This document shows positions 27,280 to 35,275 of a stretch of DNA of 64,000 nucleotides, piece after piece (position 1 is the first letter of the stretch; each line of letters starts with the position of its first letter). This DNA comes from Thermincola ferriacetica (GTDB lineage Bacteria > Bacillota > Thermincolia > Thermincolales > Thermincolaceae): contig NZ_LGTE01000008.1 of NCBI RefSeq assembly GCF_001263415.1, positions 1 to 64,000 of the forward strand, written 5' to 3'. The notes beneath the pieces are model-generated. The model saw only the letters and a program-made list of their open reading frames with translations. It was not told where the DNA came from and searched no databases. A program made the position numbers and the translations under genes.

Positions 27280-27320
27280 ACTGGTCATAGGTTTAAGCTA
27301 TGATCCGTGGGGCGTTTTTT
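27274..27320 (+). terminator. Regulated terminator in the glutamate synthase leader
   Basis: A 17-bp stem CGTCCCACTGGTCATAG (27274-27290) / CTATGATCCGTGGGGCG (27298-27314), with one mismatch and a G-U pair, is followed by TTTTTT. It overlaps P2 of the ANTAR element, as expected for an antitermination switch. Confidence 0.85.
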
Positions 27321-27365
27321 GTTTAAAATTAAAATTTAATTCACCAAAGGGAGGATGGAGAGAGG

Positions 27366-28943
27366 ATGAGCTACAGTAAAGGAATCAATGCTACTGCAGC
27401 AACACTGACAAAATTACGCACAGGGGACAGTAACTGTCCTTTCAGCGGGATGTGCGTAACCTGTCTGGACGGGTGTCCGGGACTTTGCGAAATTGGAAAA
27501 TCTTCCATAAGGGGTAAAGAAACCCTGTACCCGCAGCCTTTCGGTAAGATTACCGCTGCTGCTGAAAAAGATTACCCGGTGGATTATTCACATTTCAACA
27601 TTGCGGGTACTGCAGTCGGCGCTCATGGAATTGCCGCTGACCCCGACGTGGCCACTTTCCCGAATGTAAACATTGAATCTGCTGTGGGCGCTTACGGTGA
27701 CCTGCCCCTGCGTTTACCCATCGTGATTGCCGGGATGGGTTCAACAAACGTGGCTGCTGACAACTGGGAACACCTGGCTGCCGGCGCAGCTATCTCCGGA
27801 GTTGGGATTGTTATCGGTGAGAACGTTGTGGGCATGGACCCCAAGTCTGAAATCAAAAACGGCAAAGTAGTCAAAGCTCCGAACTTAGAAAAACGGGTCA
27901 AGGACTTCCAGAACTGGTATAATGGCAAAGGCTTTGTTGCGGTACAGGCTAACGTAGAAGACACCAGGCTTGGTGTTCAGGAGTTTGCCCTTGAGAAACT
28001 GGGCGTTGAAGTAGTTGAGCTGAAGTGGGGCCAGGGCGCCAAAGATATCGGTGGCGAGGTTAAGTTAAACACCCTTGAGCGCGCTAAGCAGCTTTACAGC
28101 AGGGGTTACATAGTACTGCCGAATCCTGAAGACCCGGAAGTAGAAAAAGCCTTTAAGGCCGGCGCTTTCACTGAATTTGAAAGGCATTCCCGTATAGGTA
28201 TGGTTACCGAAGACAGTTTCCATGCGCGGGTTAAGCAATTGCGTGAAGCCGGCGCCAAGTATGTATTCCTGAAGACCGGCGCTTACAGGGCAGCAGACCT
28301 GGCCCGCGCCGTGAAGTTTGCTTCCGATGCGAAAATCGACCTGTTAACTGTAGACGGCGCCGGCGGCGGTACAGGTATGAGCCCGTGGAGAATGATGAAC
28401 GAATGGGGTATCCCAACCCTCTATATCCAGGCTTTACTTACCAGGTACCTTGACAAGTTGGCTGCCAAAGGCGCCTTTGTACCTAAGGTTGCCATTGCCG
28501 GTGGGTTCACTTTAGAAGACCATATGTTTAAAGCTCTTGCCATGTCGGCGCCCTATGTGAAAGCTGTTGGTATGGCCCGTTCGCCGCTTACCGCCGCTAT
28601 GGTTGGCAAGACTGTCGGCGAAGCTGTTAAACAGGGCAAAGTGCCTAATGAATACAAGAAATATGGCGAAACCCTGGAGCAGGTATTCATCTACGCTCAT
28701 GAACTGAAAAACAGGCTAGGCAAAGACTTCGACAAACTCCCCGTTGGCGCTGTGGGTGTATATACTTACTTCGAACGTCTGGCTCAAGGCTTACGTCAAT
28801 TGATGTGTGGCGCCCGGAAGTTTGCTCTGGAATACATCACCCGTGATGACATATTTGCTTTAACCAAAGAAGCTGCTGAAATTACGGGAATCAAGTATGT
28901 TATGGAGCACGATGCTGAAGAAGCTGAAAAGATACTCGGCTAA
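27366..28943 (+). CDS. FMN-binding glutamate synthase family protein
   Basis: A 525-residue protein corresponding to the central FMN and FeS domain of glutamate synthase (GltB2-type). It has an N-terminal Cys cluster (CPFSGMCVTCLDGCPGLC) and a TIM-barrel GOGAT core with LLTVDGAGGGTGMSPW and GLRQLMCGARKF. It is expected to help form glutamate from 2-oxoglutarate with an amide or ammonia donor, using separate partner subunits; none is adjacent. GGGAGG lies before the ATG. Its leader carries an ANTAR-type switch, tying it to nitrogen control. Confidence 0.9.
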   Translation: MSYSKGINATAATLTKLRTGDSNCPFSGMCVTCLDGCPGLCEIGKSSIRGKETLYPQPFGKITAAAEKDYPVDYSHFNIAGTAVGAHGIAADPDVATFPNVNIESAVGAYGDLPLRLPIVIAGMGSTNVAADNWEHLAAGAAISGVGIVIGENVVGMDPKSEIKNGKVVKAPNLEKRVKDFQNWYNGKGFVAVQANVEDTRLGVQEFALEKLGVEVVELKWGQGAKDIGGEVKLNTLERAKQLYSRGYIVLPNPEDPEVEKAFKAGAFTEFERHSRIGMVTEDSFHARVKQLREAGAKYVFLKTGAYRAADLARAVKFASDAKIDLLTVDGAGGGTGMSPWRMMNEWGIPTLYIQALLTRYLDKLAAKGAFVPKVAIAGGFTLEDHMFKALAMSAPYVKAVGMARSPLTAAMVGKTVGEAVKQGKVPNEYKKYGETLEQVFIYAHELKNRLGKDFDKLPVGAVGVYTYFERLAQGLRQLMCGARKFALEYITRDDIFALTKEAAEITGIKYVMEHDAEEAEKILG

Positions 28944-28985
28944 TTTGGGCTAAAACCTCCTACTTTTTAATATAACAGCTAAATG

Positions 28986-29017
28986 AAAAAGAGGCCAAAT
29001 CATTCTTGGCCTCTTTT
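28986..29017 (+). terminator. Intrinsic terminator of glutamate synthase
   Basis: A GAGGCCAA / TTGGCCTC stem flanked by AAAA and TTTTAATTTT, about 45 bp after the stop. It may act in both directions. Confidence 0.85.
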
Positions 29018-29055
29018 AATTTTGAACGGTTTTTTCAACTTTTGCAGTCTGGTTG

Positions 29056-29095
29056 CCCTGTAACGATGAAACAATAGTTGCGACTTAGCGGAGGG
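29056..29095 (+). repeat. Half-copy of dispersed repeat family A
   Basis: CCTGTAACGATGAAACAATA then GTTGCGACTTAGCGGAGGG corresponds to the reverse complement of the right arm of the palindrome at 365-432. It lies between the glutamate synthase and chemoreceptor genes. Confidence 0.65.
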
Positions 29096-29136
29096 CGACT
29101 AATATAATACTTCACGTTGGCAAAGCTTCCCTGAGC

Positions 29137-30783
29137 TTATAGTTTAAATTGGGCTAAGAATTTATTGAGTGATTCGGCGGTGGCTGCCAGTTCTTTGGCT
29201 ACACCGGCCACACTCTGGGAGCTGGCCGTCGCCTGTTCTGTTGAAGCGGACGCCTGCTGGCAGTTTGCTACAAAGCCCTGGGAAAGATTTGATACTTCGT
29301 TGACCATAGTTTTTATATTGGTATTTTCCTCCACCAGGTTGTGTAGCAACTGTAATGTTTCGTCAGACATGCTCTGTAGTTGCCTTATGCTGGTATTAAC
29401 TTTCGTGCTGCTGTCGGTTACTTCGTTGGTGGCATGGCTGATTTCCTGAATGTTCATGTTGGTTTGCGCCACGTTTTCACTGATTGCAGAAAGAGCGGTT
29501 TCTGCTTCGGCGGAAAGTTCAGTGCCCGCCTGGACTATTTTTGTACCGTTGTTTATTTCCTCGACGGCTTCATTAACTTCCTGCTGAATAGCCGTTATTA
29601 AAGCATAAATTTCTTTCGTGGCCTGCCCGGAACGTTCGGCCAGCTTACGAACTTCATCGGCAACAACGGCGAAACCTTTACCGTGTTCACCGGCCCGGGC
29701 GGCTTCGATGGCGGCATTGAGAGCCAGCAAGTTGGTTTGTTCCGCGATATCATCAATAACCTGGATAATCTCCCCGATTTTTTGCGACCTTTCGCCAAGA
29801 GCCTGTATTTTTTCGGCGGTATCAAAAACAGCATCCCGTATGTTAGTCATTTCGTGAATTGTCCGGGAAATAATTTCCTGGCCTTTCAGGGCTATTTTTT
29901 GTGCTTCTTCCGAATCTTTGGCGACGCTGTTGATATTGGCTGTTATTCTGTCCAGGGATGCAATCATCTGCTGAATTACGGCGGAAGTTTCCACGATGGT
30001 GTCGTTTTCGTTTTCCATTTGCTTGACAAAGCTATGCAAAGTTGCCGTTTGATTGTTGACTGCGCTGCTGATGTTCATTAATTTATCGCCCTGCTGGTTG
30101 CTTCCGCTGGCAATATCAGCGGTGGCATTGGCAATTTGTAAAAAGGCCTGCGTGCTTTCTTCGGTGATTTTTTTTAACTCCTTACTTGTATTGTTAATTT
30201 CGTTGGCATGTTTTGTAAGGAGTTCTACAAACTTTTGCCGGGTATCAAAAAAAATGTTTAAATCATTGGCCAACATGCCAATTTCGTCGTAGCGCCTCAC
30301 CCTGAGAAAAATACGATGCTGCAGGTTCCCTTCATTAGCAATGTTAATGCCTTTCAGAATTGTTCGAATAGCATTGGACAGGCCGGCGCCGGGTATCCAC
30401 CAGCAAAAAATACCCAAACCGATAAAAATAACTGCCAGTATCCAGTCTTTGAGATGGAGTCCCGAGACCAGGCCGAAAATAACAGCAGTGCCGTAAGCAT
30501 AGATGGGATGAAATATGCCAGAAATATTAGTAAGCGCCGGAATTTTACCTCCAATAACAGTATTCAGCACCAGACCAAGAATTGATGCTGTCAGCATGAT
30601 TGTGCTCCAGTTATTCCATTTTCCCTGGTAATAAACTGCCGGGACCAAAAAAGTAAGTAGGGCAATATAGATGGCCGGAAAAATAAATTTTTGGTTAAAA
30701 CTTACCCTGGTAAACACGTGACCGTTTAATCCCAAACGGTCAATAAAATTTGGTTCGTATTTTTTTCTTACCTGACTCTCCAT
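29137..30783 (-). CDS. Methyl-accepting chemotaxis protein
   Basis: A 548-residue chemoreceptor. About four hydrophobic segments occupy residues ~25-140, and a HAMP-like linker follows ([17 protein letters not shown]). The cytoplasmic signalling domain carries the conserved hairpin tip [20 protein letters not shown] (about 358), then [23 protein letters not shown]. No large external sensor domain is present, so it may sense via its membrane segments or the cytoplasm. GGAGGG lies six bases before the ATG at 30783; an upstream in-frame start would have no ribosome site. Confidence 0.93.
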   Translation of the reverse strand: MESQVRKKYEPNFIDRLGLNGHVFTRVSFNQKFIFPAIYIALLTFLVPAVYYQGKWNNWSTIMLTASILGLVLNTVIGGKIPALTNISGIFHPIYAYGTAVIFGLVSGLHLKDWILAVIFIGLGIFCWWIPGAGLSNAIRTILKGINIANEGNLQHRIFLRVRRYDEIGMLANDLNIFFDTRQKFVELLTKHANEINNTSKELKKITEESTQAFLQIANATADIASGSNQQGDKLMNISSAVNNQTATLHSFVKQMENENDTIVETSAVIQQMIASLDRITANINSVAKDSEEAQKIALKGQEIISRTIHEMTNIRDAVFDTAEKIQALGERSQKIGEIIQVIDDIAEQTNLLALNAAIEAARAGEHGKGFAVVADEVRKLAERSGQATKEIYALITAIQQEVNEAVEEINNGTKIVQAGTELSAEAETALSAISENVAQTNMNIQEISHATNEVTDSSTKVNTSIRQLQSMSDETLQLLHNLVEENTNIKTMVNEVSNLSQGFVANCQQASASTEQATASSQSVAGVAKELAATAESLNKFLAQFKL

Positions 30784-31058
30784 AATTTCCCTCCACCCGA
30801 TTAACTTACAAAATGTTTTGCGCACTGATGAAATGTAATATTTTGTCGTATAATGTCTATTACTACAGATTGGATAAAAAATCCTGCAATTTAATAAAAT
30901 ATTTGTAAAAAATACCAGCACAATATAATTACGTTACTAAAAGCGCTGCAAATATGAACAAATTTGCCCTACCGTATATGAGTTTGCTGTTTGATATGTT
31001 AAAATAAAGCCAAAGTCTTTTTGAAAAATCTTTTTTCGATTTACAAGGTGGGAAAAAA

Positions 31059-31631
31059 GTGCGGGTTTTAATTGCAGATAAAGATGTTTCCTTCGTAAAA
31101 ACCATAAAGCAGTATCTGGTCCCTGCCGGTTACGAGGTAATTGCTGAAACGGCGGACGGGATAACCGCTTTGAAATTAACTCGCACGATGCAGCCAGACC
31201 TGGTAATTCTAGAAGCTTTTCTGCCCGGGATGGATGGTATTGAGGTGGGCAAGATAATAGAAGAAAGCAGGCTTGCTGCGGTAATTGTTGTGGCTACATA
31301 CTCTGAGCTTGATGTAGTCATGGCCAAAGGAGATTGGCCTTTTCCTGTTCTCCCCAAACCTATTGAGCCGGCCGCCCTTATTTCCGTGGTAGATTACGTT
31401 GTGAATTCCTATAGAAAATTAATTTCTTTGGAAAAAGAAGTTCGGTCATTACAAAATGCACTGGCTGCCAGGAAGCTGGTGGAGAAGGCAAAAGGCATTT
31501 TGATGAAGACGCAGGGACTTTCCGAAGAAATGGCTTTTCGTAAGATGCAGCAGTTAAGCATGAAAAAAAGGTTGTCCATGAAAAAAATTGCTGAAGCTAT
31601 TATCCTGGCCCATGAAAGTACGAAAGCGTGA
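31059..31631 (+). CDS. Second ANTAR-domain RNA-binding response regulator, atypical receiver
   Basis: A 190-residue paralogue of the regulator at 26514. The receiver fold (1-118) has Glu52 (LVILEAFLPGMDG) where the phospho-acceptor Asp should be and D-K-D for the acidic pair. The ANTAR domain (about 130-186) has RKLVEKAKGILMKTQGLSEE and KRLSMKKIAEAI. The start is GTG at 31059 with AAGGTGGG upstream. It is monocistronic, ending in a terminator at 31640. With the first ANTAR protein it is a candidate activator of the leaders at 27234, 34595 and 51120; which protein binds which leader cannot be told. Confidence 0.92.
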   Translation: MRVLIADKDVSFVKTIKQYLVPAGYEVIAETADGITALKLTRTMQPDLVILEAFLPGMDGIEVGKIIEESRLAAVIVVATYSELDVVMAKGDWPFPVLPKPIEPAALISVVDYVVNSYRKLISLEKEVRSLQNALAARKLVEKAKGILMKTQGLSEEMAFRKMQQLSMKKRLSMKKIAEAIILAHESTKA

Positions 31632-31639
31632 TGGCGGAG

Positions 31640-31669
31640 CACCTTGGGAAAAATCCCAGGGTGTTTTTT
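31640..31669 (+). terminator. Intrinsic terminator of the second ANTAR gene
   Basis: CACC..TGGGA / TCCCA..GGTG around AAAA, followed by TTTTTT, begins 9 bases after the stop. Confidence 0.85.
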
Positions 31670-31787
31670 GTGGAAAAATGTAGAATTATTTGTTATATTT
31701 TTAAAAGTAAACAGGAATATTGCTTTTTATTGTCGAAAGCACAATGTGTGTTTACCTAATCTTGCTAATTGGAGGTGGGTTGTTGCA

Positions 31788-32195
31788 ATGGCGTTGATGG
31801 TTTGGGATGATAAGTTCAGTGTGGGTGTCAAGGAACTGGATGACCACCACAAAAAGCTTGTCGCACTCATAAACGAACTGCATGATGCGATGAAGGTGGG
31901 TAAAAGTAAGGAAATAATGGACGATATAATAGCCAGACTTACCGATTATACTAAATTTCACTTTTCTGTCGAAGAAAATTACATGGTTAAGTATTCCTAT
32001 CCCCAATATCCTCAGCAAAAACTTGCCCATGATAAATTTACCGAAAAAGTACTACAGTTTCAGAAGGACCTGAAAGAGGGGAAAATTGCCATTTCGATGG
32101 AGATAATGACCTTCCTGAAGGATTGGCTGATTAACCATATCTCCGGCTCAGACAAAAAATATGGACCCTTTTTTAACGAGCATGGGTTAAGGTGA
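31788..32195 (+). CDS. Bacteriohemerythrin, copy 1
   Basis: A 135-residue hemerythrin fold with the diiron ligands recognisable as H-H-x-x-L...E (DDHHKKLVALINELHD), HFSVEENYM and KLAHDKFTEKV, then LINHISGSDKKYGPF. It binds O2 reversibly, for protection, storage or sensing in an anaerobe. GGAGGTGGG is about 12 bases before the ATG. It is closely similar to the next gene, a recent tandem duplication. Confidence 0.95.
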   Translation: MALMVWDDKFSVGVKELDDHHKKLVALINELHDAMKVGKSKEIMDDIIARLTDYTKFHFSVEENYMVKYSYPQYPQQKLAHDKFTEKVLQFQKDLKEGKIAISMEIMTFLKDWLINHISGSDKKYGPFFNEHGLR

Positions 32196-32241
32196 GAAAC
32201 CAAATGATATTTTTTAAATATTTTTCAAGGAGGGGTTGACA

Positions 32242-32649
32242 ATGGCATTGATGGTTTGGAACGATAAGTTCAGTGTAGGTGTAAAGGAACTGGATGACCA
32301 TCATAAAACGCTTGTTGCACTGGTAAACGAATTGCATGATGCGATGAAGGTGGGTAAAACTAAGGAAATAATGGACGATATTTTAGCCAGACTGACGGAT
32401 TATACCAGGTTTCACTTTTCTGCAGAAGAGAAATACATGACTAAGTATTCTTATCCCCAGTATACTCAGCACAAACTTGAGCATGATAAGTTTACCGAGA
32501 AAGTATTGCAGTTTCAGAAGGACCTGAAGGACGGTAAATTTGCCATCTCCATGGAGATAATGACCTTCCTGAAGGATTGGCTTATAAACCATATCTCCGG
32601 TTCAGACAAGAAATATGGACCCTTCTTTAACGAGCATGGGTTAAAGTAA
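32242..32649 (+). CDS. Bacteriohemerythrin, copy 2
   Basis: A 135-residue tandem paralogue, about 90% identical to copy 1 by eye, with the same diiron ligand motifs (DDHHKTLVAL, HFSAEEKYM, HKLEHDKFTEK, HISGSDKKYGP). The ATG at 32242 has AGGAGGGG seven bases upstream; TTG 32236 is too close to that site. Differences are mostly conservative, so the two may differ in expression more than function, an inference. Confidence 0.95.
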   Translation: MALMVWNDKFSVGVKELDDHHKTLVALVNELHDAMKVGKTKEIMDDILARLTDYTRFHFSAEEKYMTKYSYPQYTQHKLEHDKFTEKVLQFQKDLKDGKFAISMEIMTFLKDWLINHISGSDKKYGPFFNEHGLK

Positions 32650-32677
32650 AAGGGTCTTTACATAATGCTGTATAAAG

Positions 32678-34522
32678 CTATATAACACTGATTTTATACT
32701 CCCGCAGCCAGGTATCCACCTGAATAAGAAAGGCAAATAACTGCGGGCCTTTCATTAACTGGCCGAACCATGGCCGATCAAAAACATCCCCACCGGATTG
32801 AGCCATTTTCCGCAGGGCAGTTAGATTGACCAGAGGCAAAAGGGGTGAAGAGGAATCATGCAAAATATGGAGCAGATGCTCCCGCACAATGGCCATATAA
32901 GCCGGGTTGTGGGTTTTGGGGTAAGGGCTTTTACGCCGGTACAGGATTTCATTGGGCAGAACCCCGGACAGGGCCCGGCGAAGTATGCCTTTTTCCTTGC
33001 CGCCACAGGTCTTCATATGCCATGGAATGTTCCAGACGTATTCCACCAAATGGTGGTCGCAAAAGGGCACCCTTATTTCCAGGCCCGTGGCCATGCTCAT
33101 CCGGTCTTTGCGTTCAAGCAGGGTAGCCATAAACCAGTTAAAATTTAAATAGAAGATTTCCCGCCTGCGGGCTTCAATAGGGTCTTCGCCCGGCAACCTG
33201 GGGACTTCGGCAATTGTTTCTTCGTACCTACGCCTGATGTACTCTTCAGGTTTGATGTAGTCCAGCAGTTCCGCGGAAAATATCTTTTTGCGCCGGTCAA
33301 AACCCCTGAGCCATGGGAAGGTATTCGCATTAAAGGCATCTTCATCCCGGTACCACGGATAGCCGCCGAACACCTCATCGGCACACTCGCCTGACTGGGC
33401 CACGGTGGCCTCTTTTTTTATCTCCCGGCAGAACAAGAGAAGTGAGGAGTCGATGTCGGCCATACCGGGCAGATCACGGGCCAGGGTAGCCTGGATTAAT
33501 GCTTCTGCCAATTTGTCTGTAGCAATTTTTATATGATGATGTATAGTTTTATAACGGTCAGATACCAGGTTGATATAAGGGCCGTCGGCAGTTGGCTCGA
33601 AGTGACTGGCCTGGAAGTACCGGTCGTTTCCCTCGTAATCAATGGAAAAGGTATGTAGTGGACCGCGCCCTTCTTCCTTGAACACTGTGGCGGCCAAAGC
33701 AGTTAAAGCGCTGGAGTCCAGCCCGCCTGAAAGGAGAGTGCAGACGGGGACATCAGCTACCAACTGGCGCCGGATAGAGTCTTCCAACAGTTGCCTTACT
33801 TTAGCGGTGGTGGTTTCCAGGTCATCGGTATGTTCTTTACTTTCCAAAACCCAATAACGCTTTGTGCGGATGAGGTTATCTTTAAAAAGCAGACAGTACC
33901 CCGGTTTTACTTCCGCTATGTTTCGGAAAACTCCATGACCCGGCGTTCTTGAAGGCCCAAGGGCAAAAATTTCCGCTAACCCCTCGGCATCAACTTCCGG
34001 CCTAACCATGGGATGGGCCAATAAAGCCTTAAGTTCAGAACCAAAGATAAAGGAGCCATCCTGTAGGGTATAAAACAGGGGTTTAACGCCAAAACGGTCC
34101 CTGGCCAGAAAAAGACTTTCTTCTTTGTCGTTCCATACGGCAAAAGCGAAAATCCCGTTAAGCTTCTCAACGCATTTGGCTCCCCATTCCATATAAGCGG
34201 TTAAAAGCACTTCAGTATCGGAATGGCCCTGGTAAGTATAGCCCCGGGAAATTAATTCCGCCCGCAGTTCGGGTGTGTTATACAGCTCGCCGTTATAGAC
34301 AAGGACAAAGGTTTCGTCTCCCCGACGGCGTATCATCGGCTGGTTCCCGCCGGTGGGGTCTATAACTATGAGACGCCGGTGGCCAAGAATGGCATGGGGT
34401 GAATGCCATATGCCTTTTGCATCGGGACCGCGTGGGGCCAGGGTTTGGGTCATATCTTCAACAATCGGACGGTATGGCGTAAGGTCTTGATTCCTGTCAA
34501 TCCAGCCTGTAATTCCACACAT
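32678..34522 (-). CDS. asnB: Asparagine synthase (glutamine-hydrolysing)
   Basis: A 614-residue enzyme converting aspartate and glutamine to asparagine. The N-terminal Ntn glutaminase starts MCGITGW with catalytic Cys2, then GPDAKGIW, GHRRL and VYNGELYN. The C-terminal synthetase carries the PP-loop LLSGGLDSSALTA (about 260) and SGECADEVFGGYPWYRD. The ATG at 34522 is set by Cys2 and by GGAGG eight bases upstream. Upstream on the same strand is an ANTAR-type leader with a terminator, so expression is probably controlled by antitermination. Confidence 0.96.
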   Translation of the reverse strand: MCGITGWIDRNQDLTPYRPIVEDMTQTLAPRGPDAKGIWHSPHAILGHRRLIVIDPTGGNQPMIRRRGDETFVLVYNGELYNTPELRAELISRGYTYQGHSDTEVLLTAYMEWGAKCVEKLNGIFAFAVWNDKEESLFLARDRFGVKPLFYTLQDGSFIFGSELKALLAHPMVRPEVDAEGLAEIFALGPSRTPGHGVFRNIAEVKPGYCLLFKDNLIRTKRYWVLESKEHTDDLETTTAKVRQLLEDSIRRQLVADVPVCTLLSGGLDSSALTALAATVFKEEGRGPLHTFSIDYEGNDRYFQASHFEPTADGPYINLVSDRYKTIHHHIKIATDKLAEALIQATLARDLPGMADIDSSLLLFCREIKKEATVAQSGECADEVFGGYPWYRDEDAFNANTFPWLRGFDRRKKIFSAELLDYIKPEEYIRRRYEETIAEVPRLPGEDPIEARRREIFYLNFNWFMATLLERKDRMSMATGLEIRVPFCDHHLVEYVWNIPWHMKTCGGKEKGILRRALSGVLPNEILYRRKSPYPKTHNPAYMAIVREHLLHILHDSSSPLLPLVNLTALRKMAQSGGDVFDRPWFGQLMKGPQLFAFLIQVDTWLREYKISVI

Positions 34523-34594
34523 GTTTTTCTCCTCCAACCTTCAAGAAATTTCCATTCCCACAGAAATTAAGCTGTGGCACCTTTCGGCAAGTCC

Positions 34595-34645
34595 AAAAAC
34601 AAAGAAGAGGCCACAAGGTTTAAAGTTAAACCTTTTCGTGGCCCC
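34595..34645 (-). terminator. Regulated terminator in the asnB leader
   Basis: Read on the minus strand: GGCCAC (34643-34638) with AAGGTTT (34634-34628) pairs with AAACCTT (34621-34615) and GTGGCC (34614-34609), a two-part stem with a small bulge. It is followed by CTTCTTTGTTTTT. The 5' arm overlaps the 3' arm of ANTAR hairpin P2. Confidence 0.82.
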
Positions 34646-34680
34646 TTTGCCAACTGAACTTGATACGCCGTTGTATCAAG
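34639..34680 (-). ncRNA. ANTAR-target tandem hairpins (P1/P2) in the asnB leader
   Basis: On the minus strand, P1 is CTTGATAC-AACGGC-GTATCAAG (34680-34659), an 8-bp perfect stem with a hexaloop. P2 is TGGC-AAAGGG-GCCA (34652-34639). Both loops have A at position 1 and G at position 4. P2 shares GCCA with the terminator that follows. This is the same logic as the glutamate synthase and nif leaders. Confidence 0.82.
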
Positions 34681-34819
34681 AAACCTATTTCGAAATCTAT
34701 TTTATGAATTAAGATGTCGGAAGTTGCCTGAATTTTTGCCGGAAGATTTTTATCAATATGTCAGTCACACGGAAATGTGAGATTTAACACACAAGGGTGC
34801 TGTTAACTATATCAAGGCA

Positions 34820-34851
34820 TTGACAGTATACTGTAAATAGCAGTATACTGT
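34820..34851 (+). promoter_or_regulatory. Promoter with paired palindromic operators of the PadR unit
   Basis: -35 TTGACA (34820-34825), 18-bp spacing, -10 TATACT (34844-34849). Two near-identical palindromes, ACAGTATACTGT (34823-34834) and GCAGTATACTGT (34840-34851), overlap both elements and are 17 bp apart. They are probable autoregulatory sites for the PadR protein encoded downstream. Confidence 0.7.
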
Positions 34852-34906
34852 AAAATATAGTTAGAAAAAATGGCCTGTCGGTATATTGGGAAAGGGGGTC
34901 ATTAAT

Positions 34907-35257
34907 ATGCCGGCAAAAAAGAGACAACAATATCGCCATTTACCTGCATTTATACTTCTGGTCCTAGCGCAGGGAGAGGCCCACGGCGGTGCCATTTACA
35001 GCGCTTTAAATGATAATTTGCCTCTGTTTCAGGCTGATACCGGAGCTATATACCGTACCCTGCAGCAGATGGAGAAAGAGGGAGCGGTGACGTCTGTTTG
35101 GAATATCACTGAATCCGGTCCGGCCCGTAAGATATATCGGATTACACCGGCGGGCTGGAATAAGCTGGACAGCTGGAAACATGACATAGAGCTGCGGAGG
35201 GCTAATTTGAACTATTTTTTGACAACGTATGAAAAATTAAAAGCTCAAAAAGATTAA
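34907..35257 (+). CDS. PadR-family transcriptional regulator
   Basis: A 116-residue PadR winged-helix protein: FILLVLAQGEAHGGAIYSAL, then DTGAIYRTLQQMEKEGAVTS and ARKIYRITPAGW, with a short C-terminal helix. PadR proteins are usually repressors that release DNA on ligand binding. The ATG at 34907 follows AAAGGGGGT. The adjacent MFS gene, 18 bp downstream, is the likely target; paired palindromes overlap the shared promoter. Confidence 0.92.
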   Translation: MPAKKRQQYRHLPAFILLVLAQGEAHGGAIYSALNDNLPLFQADTGAIYRTLQQMEKEGAVTSVWNITESGPARKIYRITPAGWNKLDSWKHDIELRRANLNYFLTTYEKLKAQKD

Positions 35258-35275
35258 CACCAGGAGGAAATAAAC

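Noticed and set aside
34595-34680. A T-box riboswitch for asnB
   Set aside because: No T-box sequence or specifier loop is present; the hexaloop hairpin pair fits an ANTAR target better.
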